The translations under genes were made by a program, and so were the position numbers. 64,000 nt of DNA from an uncultured Erythrobacter sp. Its GTDB lineage: Bacteria; Pseudomonadota; Alphaproteobacteria; Sphingomonadales; Sphingomonadaceae. Shown piece after piece: positions 1-8,210 of the stretch (its first letter is position 1; the number at the start of each line of letters is the position of its first letter). The stretch is from contig CANMMR010000001.1 of assembly GCA_947499095.1 (NCBI GenBank), positions 1 through 64,000 of the forward strand, read 5' to 3'. The notes below the pieces were generated by a model. It was not told the origin of the DNA and did no database searches. It was given only the letters and a program-made list of their open reading frames with translations.

Positions 1-87
1 TAAACATCAATCCCGGACGAGGCCCACGCTCCGTAACTCTACGCCGCGAGTTGTGCCAAATGTTGTGACGACGGACACCTCCGAGCC

Positions 88-429
88 GTGCGCTGGAACC
101 AGCCCGATTTTGCGTTCGACTGGGCAGAGCGTTTCGACGAAGCAGCGGTTCGCCAACTGACAGAAAACCCGGGCGATCTGCTGCGCCTTGCGGAGCATCC
201 CGATTATGCCGCGGCGGTTCCCACGCCCGACCATTTTGTTCCGCTGCTTTATCTTGCCGGAATGGCGGTTGCCCGCAACGAAACCCTTGATCCGCTGGTG
301 CGCGGCTATTCGATGGGTTCAGTGTCCATGACCTGTTACGGTCTTGGCACTGAAGGTTTGGCATGCTCCGAAAAGACGGGCGCGGCCAACTTGCCGAGTG
401 ATGTGCCGGCCGACCAGACGAATACATGA
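88..429 (+). pseudogene. C-terminal remnant of DODA-type extradiol ring-cleavage dioxygenase
   Basis: The 113 residues from a GTG at 88 match the C-terminal third of the LigB/YgiD-type 4,5-DOPA dioxygenase family, with the patterns RWNQPDFAFDWAERFD and PDHFVPLLYLAG and a C-terminal tail ending DQTNT. The family is normally about 260-270 residues, so two thirds are missing. Just upstream the expected NVV-H-x-L segment is split: NVV reads in the frame starting at 59, while the rest reads in the frame of this fragment, so a small indel lies near 67-75. The in-frame codon at 34 is a stop. I read this as a decayed gene, not a short real protein. It is the first of a run of broken genes reaching 5425. 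Confidence 0.75.
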
Positions 430-578
430 TTCCTCGGTACACGGCGGACAGGCATGATGAAGTCAGGAGGGAAGATGCGAAACGTCGGAGTTCGTCTTGA
501 TCCTTGAACACGGGAACATGTCGGAATCCTGGCTCTGCCCTCTCAGCTCGCGAAGTCGCGCCTAATGATCTTGCCTTC

Positions 579-803
579 CTAATGGACGTGTTCGACCGAA
601 CTGACGAGGATCATGCCGCGGATTTTCTCGACCATCAACTGTGGGCGCTGCGCTCAAGTCTCGACCAAGACGCAATAATCGTCCCCCTCTTTGTCGATGA
701 CGGCACGATAGACAGTTGCACCCTGTAGCGACATGAGGTCGAGCACACGCAAAGGCATGTCGAGCGAGCCGACCCCGCGAATAAGAAATCGGCCCACGGT
801 CAC
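579..803 (-). pseudogene. Small ACT-like gene with an internal stop
   Basis: Reading on the minus strand from a GTG at 803 gives 75 codons ending in TAG at 579, with one in-frame TGA at codon 50 (656-654). Before the stop the protein reads FLIRGVGSLDMPLRVLDLM then ATVYRAVIDKEGDDYCVLVE; after it, LMVEKIRGMILVSSVEH. The alternating strand/helix pattern resembles small ACT-like regulatory domains, but I do not recognise the exact family. The GTG overlaps the stop codon of the dehydrogenase pseudogene upstream (GTGA), so the two were once translationally coupled. The phase is intact across the TGA, so one nonsense change explains the break. Confidence 0.5.
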
Positions 804-1557
804 GCAGCGACAGCGAGTTCGTCAGGCGCGTCCAGCGAGGCATTGGCGATCCGCTGCCGAGCCAATTGATCGGCAGCGGTGTTTGGCGCGACTCCGTGCG
901 CTTCTGCGTGGGTGAACGCGTCTGCCAGACGATCTGCGGTCGCTTCCACCCGTGCGTTCGAATCTGCTTGGGGCCAGCCCAGATATTCCGCGGCGACGTT
1001 AATGATTCCTCCTGCGTTCACGACGTAGTCAAGCGCATAAAGAATATCGCGCTGGGCAAGACGGTCGCCGTCCGCCGTAGTGGCTAGCTGATTGTTGGCA
1101 ACCCCGCAGACGACCTTCGCCCGCAATTTGCCCGCCGCCACTTCGTCGATCACGCCGCCCAGCGCACAGGAAGCGAATATGTCCGCCTTGGCCGAGAGAA
1201 TGTCGGCGGCACCAACGATGGTGCCGCCGGTTGCGATGGCCAAGCGCGCTGCCGCGGCGGCGTTGACATCGGACAGCAGCAATTGCGCCCCTGCCTGGTG
1301 CAGCATCTGCGCGAGTGCGACGCCAACGTGACGCCTCGAATGGCGATCGTGCAGTCGGACAGTGGCCGATGCAGCCTTCGGTGGGCGGCAAGCTCCATCG
1401 AAGGAAAGACCCCCCGTGCGGTCCATGGCGATGGATCGCCGCTATCAGCTTCCAGCGCTAACCCGGCGACATGGGCCGTATGTGTTCGCACCAGCGCCAT
1501 GTCTTGGGGGGTCGTACCGACGTCCTCTGGCGTGACGTACTGCCCATTCGCCGCCGC
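800..1557 (-). pseudogene. Leucine/amino-acid dehydrogenase (Glu/Leu/Phe/Val family), frameshifted and truncated
   Basis: The family oxidatively deaminates branched-chain or aromatic amino acids with NAD. From about 1557 down to 1340 the minus strand reads YVTPEDVGTTPQDMALV, HVAGL and DPSPWTARGV, the conserved linker before the Rossmann domain. Near 1330 the frame changes. The second frame continues with AGAQLLLSDVN, VVCGVANNQLA and LDYVVNAGGIINVAAEY down to a stop at 800. About 130 N-terminal residues, including the catalytic lysine region, are absent because the match ends abruptly at about 1557, where a plus-strand SRAP fragment begins. It overlaps the ACT-like remnant by 4 bases. Identification is firm; function is lost. 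Confidence 0.8.
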
Positions 1558-1828
1558 TGCCTGGTACCCGTTTCATCCTTTTACGATGCCGAAGGACCAA
1601 AGGACGCTAAAGGCCGTATCTGGTTCGACCACCCCGATGGCGACAAGCTCGTATGCGCCGGTATCTAGCGCGACAGCGACGAATGGGGCGTAGCTATTCG
1701 ATGACCTGAACAACGCTTCGAAAAAGGCCTCGCGCTTCCACAGCCAGAAGCCGGTCATCCTCATGCCCACCGATCGCTCCCTCGATCACAACCGCACCGA
1801 CGCCGCGGCGGCCCGCCGACCTTATTGA
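1546..1828 (+). pseudogene. SRAP (YedK/HMCES-like) domain fragment
   Basis: SRAP proteins cross-link to abasic sites in single-stranded DNA. The plus strand reads RRCLVPVSSFYDAEGPKDAK, matching the conserved RCL(I/V)P...FYEW region, then WFDHPDGDKLVCAGI. An in-frame TAG at 1666-1668 stands where the family has Trp (AGxW). Downstream RDSDEWG, and in another frame KPVILMPTDRSLD (family pattern MPVIL), show at least one further indel. The N-terminal catalytic Cys2 region is missing. It abuts the truncated dehydrogenase on the other strand, so the junction at about 1546-1557 joins two unrelated gene fragments. Confidence 0.65.
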
Positions 1829-1907
1829 GACGAAATCACGATCGATCAGACGTCCGATCCTTGGCGCGAGGGTTAGCTCATTCAGTTTCAGATAACCGGT
1901 ACCTGAA

Positions 1908-3089
1908 TCATAACTCCTCCGGCTTCATGACGCACTTGATGCAGCCGTCGTGCTTGTCGCGGAAAGTCTTGTAGAAATCCGGCCCGTCCTTCAGGTCGCC
2001 GCGGTGAGTGATGATTTCCGACAGGTCGATCTCGCCCGCCTCCACCCGCTTCAGCAGTGGCGCGAGATAGCGCTGCATGTGTGTCTGTCCCGATTTCATG
2101 GTGAGCCCTTTGTTCATGAAAGGCCCGATCGGAAACGCCACCTTATCTGCATAGACGCCGGGGACGGAAAGCGCCCCGCCCTTGCGCACCGACATGACCA
2201 TTTCCTGCAGCGCAAACGGCTGGTCTGACATGCCGGTGGTGTGCAGCTCGACTTTGTCCTTGATATCGCCCAGCACGCCGTGCCCGTGGGCCTCCGCGCC
2301 GACCGCGTCGATGCCTGCATCCGGTCCCCGGCCACCAGTCATCTCGTCTAGCGCCTCCTTGACGTCGGTCTGGCTGTAATCGATGGTTTCGGCCTTGCCG
2401 TAGCTCGCGGCGAGTTCAAGCCGTTCAGGCACCCGGTCGATCACGATGACCCGTTCCGCTCCCATCATCCACGCACTGCGCACTGCGAACTGGCCGACCG
2501 GTCCTGCTCCCCAGACCGCAACCGTTTTGCCCTTTTCATCGCCGATGGCGTTTTCCGCCGCCATCCAGCCGGTCGGAAAGATATCGGACAAGAACAGCAC
2601 CTTGTCGTCCGGCAGGTCGTTTTCCAGCTTGATCGGACCGACATCGGCGTGGGGCACCCTGACATATTCTGCCTGACCGCCGGAATAGCCACCGGTCAGA
2701 TGCGAATAGCCGAAAAGTCCGGCAGGAGCATGGCCCATGGCCGCGCGCGCGTTTTCCGCCGTGCGATTCGTCGTATCGCACAGAGAATACATTTCGCGCT
2801 GGCAGAACCAGCATTCGCCGCAGGATATGGTGAAGGGCACCACCACCCGGTCGCCGACCTTCAACCGTTTGACATCCGCTCCGACCTCGACGACTTCGCC
2901 CATGAATTCGTGGCCCAGGATATCGCCCTGTTGCATCTTGGGAACGACACCATCCATCAGATGAAGGTCCGAGCCGCAAATGGCTGTGGAACTGACCTTG
3001 AGTATGCAGTCCTTCGGGTCCTCGATGCTGGGATCATCGACCGTTTCGCAGCGGATGTCGTTCGTTCCGTTCCAGACTAATGCGCGCAT
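1908..3089 (-). CDS. Zinc-dependent alcohol dehydrogenase (formaldehyde-dehydrogenase-like)
   Basis: This is a 393-residue medium-chain dehydrogenase/reductase that oxidises an alcohol or aldehyde substrate with NAD(P). The catalytic-zinc ligands are visible in AICGSDLH (near residue 37) and [12 protein letters not shown] (near 59). A structural-zinc-like cysteine cluster [14 protein letters not shown] lies near 91-104, and the Rossmann motif GAGPVGQFA near 194. Length and the [11 protein letters not shown] segment resemble the subgroup of glutathione-independent formaldehyde dehydrogenases; the true substrate cannot be read from sequence. It is intact and monocistronic, in a neighbourhood otherwise made of broken genes. 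Confidence 0.9.
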   Translation of the reverse strand: MRALVWNGTNDIRCETVDDPSIEDPKDCILKVSSTAICGSDLHLMDGVVPKMQQGDILGHEFMGEVVEVGADVKRLKVGDRVVVPFTISCGECWFCQREMYSLCDTTNRTAENARAAMGHAPAGLFGYSHLTGGYSGGQAEYVRVPHADVGPIKLENDLPDDKVLFLSDIFPTGWMAAENAIGDEKGKTVAVWGAGPVGQFAVRSAWMMGAERVIVIDRVPERLELAASYGKAETIDYSQTDVKEALDEMTGGRGPDAGIDAVGAEAHGHGVLGDIKDKVELHTTGMSDQPFALQEMVMSVRKGGALSVPGVYADKVAFPIGPFMNKGLTMKSGQTHMQRYLAPLLKRVEAGEIDLSEIITHRGDLKDGPDFYKTFRDKHDGCIKCVMKPEEL

Positions 3090-3542
3090 ATTGGGACCCT
3101 TTTCGATGATTTCGGTTGTTCCTTTTACCCTTTCAAACCCCAGAAGTTCCTAGTCTGGCAGATGTTAGACGGCCATTGGGTTGGAATCGACCGAGGCGTT
3201 TTTTACGCTTTGCATGATGCCATCGATCGAGTTGCCGAAATGGGACTGACAGCACGATCACAATTGACTGTCCCCTCAACCTGCAATGACACCAGTAGTT
3301 TGTTATCGCTTGCAAGTGCTTAGGCCGGTGCCAGGCTTCTTCAATGGTAGCGTGCTTGACACACCTCGCGGCATCGGAAGCGATGATTGAAGGGCGGAAA
3401 TGTAGATCATCCGGCGAATGTCTATGCTCTACGATACTGCTGCCAAGACCGAAGATCCTCTTCCGACCCAAAAAAGATGGCGTCACCGCGGAGGCGAGCT
3501 CGGCTGTGCGCTTTTTCGAATACTAACCAGCTTACCGGAGCA
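3090..3542. other. Stretch with no recognisable gene
   Basis: About 450 bases between the alcohol dehydrogenase start and the hydrolase remnant. Short open frames exist on both strands, but none has a recognisable motif or a sensible start. It is probably decayed DNA like its surroundings, and the dehydrogenase promoter should lie at its left end. Confidence 0.5.
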
Positions 3543-4334
3543 TCATCCAGATTCCGAGCGATCCGTGGCATCGAGAATGACGCGGATCGCTTAATCTGGC
3601 CGATCCCACATAGGGAAGTGTCCGCTGCGCTCGAACCAGTGCATTGTCGCTTCCGGGTAGGCAGCCTTCGCGCGGCTGGCCTGCTGTGGCAGACACAGGC
3701 GATCCTTACGACCCGGTCGACGACCACCCGGGTCGACTGGGTCGCAGGGCCTTCCTGCATCGGGCCAGAGGCAAGGTCCTTCACCAACGAGTCGAACGTA
3801 GGCGTATGGGCAAACGACTGCAGTTCATTCAAGACGAAACCGGGATCGAGCGCTCAAGGTCTAGCGGAAAGCTGCAGCATGAATTCAGTCCGGCCGGTGA
3901 CATTTCGCGTGAGGGCGGGAAGCGCCGGTCGCAAAGCCCGTACCAGTGCAATCGATGCCGTAATGGTGGTCCGGAAGAACGTCCGCTCCCACCCTTGTCA
4001 GAAGCCGCCCGCGTCCAGGGCGACGACTGAGCCGGCGCGACCGCGCCACGCCATCTCGAGCACAAGCCCGGCGCCCAAGAAGATGCCGACCATGTCGATC
4101 CCTGTAAGGTTCTCTTTGACGAGCCAATCGTCCAGGCTCCGCCCCAGCCCTTCGAACGTACCGCTGTCGTCCTGTGCGGGAGCCTGCCCGTGGCCAGGCA
4201 GTTTTAGGATAATCACCTCCCTCACTTGGGCGAGGGCAGGCGAGATCGTGTCCCAGGACCGACGGCTTCCCCGCCAAGCCGTGGACGAGCAGGATGGGTG
4301 TTCCGTGGCCTAGTCGTGTGTGAAGTATGCTCAT
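3543..4334 (-). pseudogene. Alpha/beta hydrolase, multiply broken
   Basis: The minus strand starts with ATG at 4334 and reads GTPILLVHGLAGKPS, the oxyanion HG motif of alpha/beta-fold hydrolases. A second frame gives LKLPGHGQAP and IDMVGIFLGAGLVLEMA; the nucleophile elbow, normally GxSxG, appears as GIFLG, so the serine is gone. Another frame gives the lid and cap residues. The end reads SGHFPMWDRPD-stop-AIRVILDATD, with the catalytic His of GHFP present and an in-frame TAA where an acidic codon is expected, finishing at TGA 3543. At least two frameshifts, one internal stop (after GGF at about 3998) and the TAA break it. Full length would be about 265 residues, normal for the family. Confidence 0.75.
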
Positions 4335-4552
4335 GCGCAGGTAACGCGTCGCAAGGACTTAGCCCCCCGCCCCGAATGTCCACATAATCAATAAGTCGCT
4401 AAGAACGGACAGTCCGCTCTCGGGTCGGCATCCGAAAGGCTGCTTTTCCAAATTTCGACCCTATCAGCAGACAGTCTGGAAACGGCCCATTTCCTGCCAC
4501 TCCGGCAGTTTCCACAATTCATGTCAGCGCGAGTGTAGGCATATCCAACCTG

Positions 4553-5425
4553 TTGATGATCGGGCCGCCCGGCGCAGGCAAGTCGCTGCTGGCTAGCTGC
4601 CTGCCGGGTATCCTGCCCCCCCTGACGCCCGCTGAGGCGCTGGAGGTCAGCATGGTGCAATCGGTCGCCGGCACTCTGGAAGAAGGCCGCATCAGCCGCT
4701 CCCGCCCGTTCCGCGCGCCGCACCATTCGGCCAGCATGGCGGCGCTGACCGGCGGGGGCCTGCGTGTGAAGCCCGGCGAAGTCAGCCTCGCGCATCTCGG
4801 CGTGCTGTTCCTCGACGAGCTCCCCGAATTCCAGCGCGCCGTGCTCGATTCGCTGCGGCAGCCGCTGGAGACCGGATCGGTCGATGTCGCCCGCGCCAAC
4901 GCGCATGTGACCTTCCCGGCCAATGTCCAGCTGATCGCGGCGATGAACCCGTGCCGTTGCGGCCATCTCGGCGATCCGGCGCTCGCCTGCAGCCGCGCCC
5001 CGCGCTGCGCCGCCGATTACCAGAGCAAGGTCAGCGGCCCGATGCTCGACCGCATCGATCTGCATGTGGAGGTCGATCCCGTCAGCGCCGCCGACCTTGC
5101 CCTGCCGCCGCCTGCCGAGGGCAGCGAAGAAGTCGCCGCGCGCGTGCTAATCGCCCGCCAGCGCCAGACTGCGCGCAGCGAGCAGACCGGCGTGCGGAGC
5201 AATTCGGATCTCGACGGCGAGGCACTCGAGAACTTCGCCACGCCCGACGAACCGGGCCGCCAGTTGCTGATGCAGGCCGCCACCGCCATGCGCCTCTCCG
5301 CCCGCAGCTACACACGCATGCTGCGCGTCGCCCGCACCATCGCCGACCTCGCCGGCGCGGAGCAGGTCGGACGCATTCATGTGGCGGAAGCGCTCAGCTA
5401 TCGGAGGCAGGCGCCGCGGGCTTGA
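4553..5425 (+). pseudogene. comM: ComM/YifB-type Mg-chelatase-like AAA+ ATPase, N-terminal half missing
   Basis: Full-length ComM (about 500 residues) is a hexameric helicase that promotes branch migration during natural transformation. Only the C-terminal 290 residues are here: Walker A GPPGAGKS directly at the start, FRAPHHSAS, Walker B LFLDELPEF, MNPCRCG and the C-terminal Mg_chelatase_C region ending ALSYRR. Homology begins at LLMIGPP (4550); the preceding codons no longer match, so the N-terminal Lon-protease-like domain (about 210 residues) is lost. A TTG or ATG at 4553/4556 could in theory start translation, but no ribosome site is seen. I treat it as a remnant at the right border of the decayed patch. 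Confidence 0.8.
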
Positions 5426-5435
5426 AGTGGAGCGG

Positions 5436-5783
5436 TCAATCCTCGGTCATATCGAGGTTGAGCTTGATCGTCTCGTGCTCGTGGTCGCCTTCGAACTTCT
5501 TCAGGAAGTCCTCGATCGGGACCTGCTGAGCCTTGTCAACCATCGGGTTCGATTTCGCCATCTCCACGGCCTTCAGCTCGTCCGGCGTCATGCGGACGTG
5601 GACATAGGGGAGCCAGACGTCGCCATATTCGGCCTTCTGGTACCACACGTCGAGCACGTCGTAGGAGGCCCAGTGGCCGCCCGGCTCCTGCAGGCGGATG
5701 CCTTCGCCGATGCGCGGCACGGTGACGGCCTTGATGGTGAACACCGTCTGGTGGGTCTCGTTCTGAACTTCGATATCGATCAC
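5436..5783 (-). CDS. Conserved hypothetical protein, 115 residues
   Basis: A small soluble protein without signal peptide or membrane segment. The N-terminal half is beta-rich (TVFTIKAVTVPRIGEGIRL); a central segment SYDVLDVWYQKAEYGDVWLP is followed by an acidic C-terminal tail with a lysine-rich helix. The pattern suggests a small beta-barrel, but I do not recognise a named family. It is convergent with the comM remnant, only 10 bases away, and is the first intact gene right of the decayed patch. Confidence 0.7.
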   Translation of the reverse strand: MIDIEVQNETHQTVFTIKAVTVPRIGEGIRLQEPGGHWASYDVLDVWYQKAEYGDVWLPYVHVRMTPDELKAVEMAKSNPMVDKAQQVPIEDFLKKFEGDHEHETIKLNLDMTED

Positions 5784-5862
5784 GAAATTGGTCCGGCCTA
5801 GTTATTCAGATTCGCGAATACGATTCTGCATTAGAGGCGACGGGTTGAGATCACTTTAACGA

Positions 5863-5900
5863 TGACGTCACGCAGCCACGCTGGCATGTGACGTCACGCA
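5863..5900. promoter_or_regulatory. Tandem TGACGTCACGCA repeats, candidate operator
   Basis: The 12-mer TGACGTCACGCA occurs at 5863-5874 and again at 5889-5900, a 26-base spacing, in the gap between two divergent genes. Its first eight bases are a perfect palindrome. A diverged copy (TGATGTCACGGC) lies at 5974-5985, across the alternative ATG of the downstream gene. This looks like a binding site array for a dimeric regulator; which one is unknown. Confidence 0.45.
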
Positions 5901-5957
5901 ACACCGGCTGCTTTCCTGAACCCCTTGCCTCTCGCCCCCACCGAACCCACCGAGCGA

Positions 5958-6749
5958 ATGGCGTCATACGGCGTGATGTCACGGCTGCGCGACTGGTGGC
6001 ACACGCTCGATGACGATGCGCGGCGCAAGGCTGGCGGCGTGGTGTTCGCGATCCTGCTCGAAGCGCTGTTGCTGCTTTTGCTCTTGTCGCTCGGGCTGGT
6101 GAGCCGCGACCCGGTACCGATGCGTGACGCGGTGTCGACGTTCGAGGTAAGCGACGCGCGAGAGGAGCTCGACGAGGCACCGGCAGAGCCAGCTCCGCAG
6201 CCCGAGACCGCCCCCGTGACAGCACAATCGCAAACGCAACAGCAAGTAACCCCGACGGAGCCTGTTCCCGAGCAGGGGGTGCAACAGGCAAGCCCTCCGC
6301 CTGCCCTGCTACGAACCGCACCGCCATCGTCGCCCAGCTTCGATCTCGCGCAACAGCCGAAGGCCCGCAGCAGTCCGCGTGCGGGTCCTATCGGTCCGGC
6401 ATTCACGTCACGCCCGGGCGATTCGCAGCGCATTGCCGGGAGCGGACCGAACGGCGAGCCGCTCTATGCCGCGCGCTGGTATCGCGAACCCACAAATGGT
6501 GAACTCGCGGGATATCTCTCGACGGCGAGCGGGCCGGGCTGGGGTCTGATCAATTGCCAGACCGCGCCGCAATTCCGGGTCGAGAACTGCGTACTGGTCG
6601 ACGAATGGCCCAGCGGCTCGCAGATCGGGCGCGCAGTGCTGGCGGCGGCTTGGCAGTTCAAGGTCCGCCCGCCGCAGATCGGCGGACAGCCGCAGGTGGG
6701 CGAGTGGGTACGCATCCGGATCGACTACGAGCTGCGGCGCGAGCCCTGA
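5958..6749 (+). CDS. Membrane-anchored TonB-like hypothetical protein
   Basis: The architecture is a short cytoplasmic N-terminus (MSRLRDWWHTLDDDARRKAG), one transmembrane helix (AILLEALLLLLLLSLGL), a Pro/Gln/Glu-rich periplasmic linker of about 80 residues and a globular C-terminal domain of about 110 residues with two cysteines (INCQTAP and VENCVLV). This layout resembles energy-transducer TonB proteins, but the classical TonB C-terminal box is not obvious, so the role is uncertain. Starts at 5958 (MASYGV) and 5976 (MSRLRD) are both possible and neither has a strong Shine-Dalgarno. It is convergent with the next gene and overlaps it by about 25 bases at the 3' ends. Confidence 0.7.
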   Translation: MASYGVMSRLRDWWHTLDDDARRKAGGVVFAILLEALLLLLLLSLGLVSRDPVPMRDAVSTFEVSDAREELDEAPAEPAPQPETAPVTAQSQTQQQVTPTEPVPEQGVQQASPPPALLRTAPPSSPSFDLAQQPKARSSPRAGPIGPAFTSRPGDSQRIAGSGPNGEPLYAARWYREPTNGELAGYLSTASGPGWGLINCQTAPQFRVENCVLVDEWPSGSQIGRAVLAAAWQFKVRPPQIGGQPQVGEWVRIRIDYELRREP

Positions 6750-7114
6750 TCCGCGTCGGCCTCGTCGGCATAGGGCGTGTTTTTGAGCAGGTGGCGATTG
6801 TAGTCCGGAGCGCCGTCGTCCCACCATACAGGGCCGCGTTCGCCGAGCGCGACCTTCGCTTGGTGGACTTGCGCGCGCGCGGCTTTTTCCGCAGCGGGAT
6901 CGCCGGCGCGTTTGGCCGCGCCGACCGCACGGCGCGCATCCATCAATGCATTCACGTGCCGCTGGCGCTCGTCCTCCGGCAGGTGCTGGTTGCTCGCGCG
7001 CCACAAGCGGCCGCGAACGACGATATAGCGCCCGTCGGGCGTGCGCTCAGGCGGCGGATTTGGCGCGGCGCAGGCTTTCGATGACGATGACGTCGCCACG
7101 GCCGAGGGAACCAT
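6725..7114 (-). CDS. Conserved hypothetical protein
   Basis: The recognisable part begins ERTPDGRYIVVRGRLWR and contains a charged helix (VNALMDARRAVGAAKRAG) and a WWDDGAPDYNR motif near the C-terminus. Similar small proteins of about 110 residues are common in sphingomonads; the function is unknown. No good ATG lies just before the conserved part. The first in-frame ATG (7114) would make it overlap the 3' end of the HxlR gene by about 70 bases in another frame, so an internal alternative start is likely. It is probably co-transcribed with the regulator. Confidence 0.6.
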   Translation of the reverse strand: MVPSAVATSSSSKACAAPNPPPERTPDGRYIVVRGRLWRASNQHLPEDERQRHVNALMDARRAVGAAKRAGDPAAEKAARAQVHQAKVALGERGPVWWDDGAPDYNRHLLKNTPYADEADADQGSRRSS

Positions 7115-7601
7115 TATCGTCCGCCTGGCTCCCATCGGCGCGCACGCCGAGATTGGAGCGTTCGACCAAAGCAAGGTCCTGCGGGCCGAGGATGCGGCCG
7201 TCGTGGCTGAGGATCGAGGTCGGGCCGATCGGCAGGCGATCGCGTTCGTCGACGAGCACGGGGTTCTCCACCACTTCCGCGCCGTATTTCTGGCCCCACT
7301 GCCTGAGCGCCACCATTGCGGGCAGCAGGTCGAAGCCCTTGTCGGTCAGGCGATATTCGATCTTGCGGCGATCGTCAGGGCAGGGATCGCGGCGCAGGAT
7401 GCCGTTCTCGACCAGCTTGGCGAGGCGATTGGAGAGGATGTTGCGGGCGATCCCGAGTTCGCTGAGAAATTCCTCGAAATGATGCAGGCCGTTGAAGCTG
7501 GCGCGCAGGATCATGAAGGACCAGCGTTCCCCCATGACTTCGAGCGCCTGCGGCAGGCCGCATTCGGTCAGTTCGCGCAGCGGTTCGCGGATATCGCCCA
7601 T
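7047..7601 (-). CDS. HxlR-family transcriptional regulator
   Basis: A 184-residue winged-helix protein. The HxlR signature is clear at residues 10-90: ECGLPQALEVMGERWSFMIL, then FEEFLSELGIARNILSNRL and LVENGILRR, with YRLTDKGFDLLP as the wing and following helix. The C-terminal 70 residues after GAEVVENPVL form an extension seen in some sphingomonad members. It is divergent from the secreted-protein gene at 7787, and the gap between them holds GTTGC/GCAAC inverted repeats that are good candidates for autoregulation. The effector is unknown. Confidence 0.88.
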   Translation of the reverse strand: MGDIREPLRELTECGLPQALEVMGERWSFMILRASFNGLHHFEEFLSELGIARNILSNRLAKLVENGILRRDPCPDDRRKIEYRLTDKGFDLLPAMVALRQWGQKYGAEVVENPVLVDERDRLPIGPTSILSHDGRILGPQDLALVERSNLGVRADGSQADDNGSLGRGDVIVIESLRRAKSAA

Positions 7602-7669
7602 AATTCAGTTCCCTTCTTGCAACCTATCTAGCGCGAATTGCGCCAAATCCAAAACATTTCAAAAAATGA

Positions 7670-7720
7670 GTTGCGCGATGCAACTTAAAGTTATAGGTAG
7701 CGATTCGCAACTGGTTGCGA
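7670..7720. promoter_or_regulatory. GTTGC/GCAAC inverted repeats, likely HxlR operators
   Basis: Two dyads lie in the divergent gap: GTTGC-N5-GCAAC at 7670-7684, and TCGCAAC-TG-GTTGCGA at 7705-7720 with 7-base arms. A further GCAAC half-site is at about 7618-7622, close to the regulator start. HxlR proteins usually repress a divergent neighbour through such dyads. Binding is inferred. Confidence 0.5.
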
Positions 7721-7786
7721 TTAGAGACTTTGTTGTTCGAATAGCAAGCCCCTTTGACGAAGACGCAACTGCTGAAGGACCCTCTC

Positions 7787-8128
7787 ATGACCCTCTCTCT
7801 CCCCCGCTCGGTCAATCTCGGTGCCATCGTCGGTGCCATCGCCTGGACAACTGCCAGCTTCGGCGCAGCGCTCACACCCGTACCGGCCACTGCCGCCCCC
7901 AACGCCCCGTTCTATACCGCCGAACTCGCTCAGCCGGCCAAGGATCGCGTCGTCGTCGCCGGGGGCGTCGCTTGGCAGTGTAACGGCACGACCTGCGTCG
8001 CCGACAAAGGCACGTCGCGGCCGATGCGCATTTGTCGCGAGCTCCAGCGTGACGTCGGCGAGATCGCCGGCTTCACCGCCAAGGGCGAACCGCTGGCCGA
8101 GGACAAGCTGGCGAAGTGCAACGGCTGA
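7787..8128 (+). CDS. Secreted/periplasmic hypothetical protein
   Basis: The start at 7787 is chosen because GAAGGA lies 8-13 bases upstream and the product then opens with a signal peptide (about 35 residues, hydrophobic core AIVGAIAWTTASFGAAL, cleavage near ATAAPN). The mature part of about 80 residues has three cysteines (QCNGTTC and RICRELQ) and ends KLAKCNG. Such small exported proteins are common in sphingomonads and have no known role. It is divergent from the HxlR gene and is a plausible target of it. A strong terminator follows. Confidence 0.75.
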   Translation: MTLSLPRSVNLGAIVGAIAWTTASFGAALTPVPATAAPNAPFYTAELAQPAKDRVVVAGGVAWQCNGTTCVADKGTSRPMRICRELQRDVGEIAGFTAKGEPLAEDKLAKCNG

Positions 8129-8173
8129 TTTCTCCCGTCCCTCCCCGCCCTCTCCATCGTGGGGACGACTCAT

Positions 8174-8206
8174 GGGCTCCGGCGTTATCGTCGGGGCCCT
8201 TTTTCT
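8174..8206 (+). terminator. Rho-independent terminator
   Basis: GGGCTCCGGCG pairs with CGTCGGGGCCC (two G-T wobbles) around a short TTAT loop, followed by TTTTTCTT. It lies 45 bases after the stop of the secreted protein gene and immediately before the convergent HAD gene. Confidence 0.8.
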
Positions 8207-8210
8207 TACC

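Noticed and set aside
3387-4313. A 308-residue plus-strand open frame
   Set aside because: It is antisense to the alpha/beta hydrolase remnant, which has recognisable motifs; the plus-strand translation has none.
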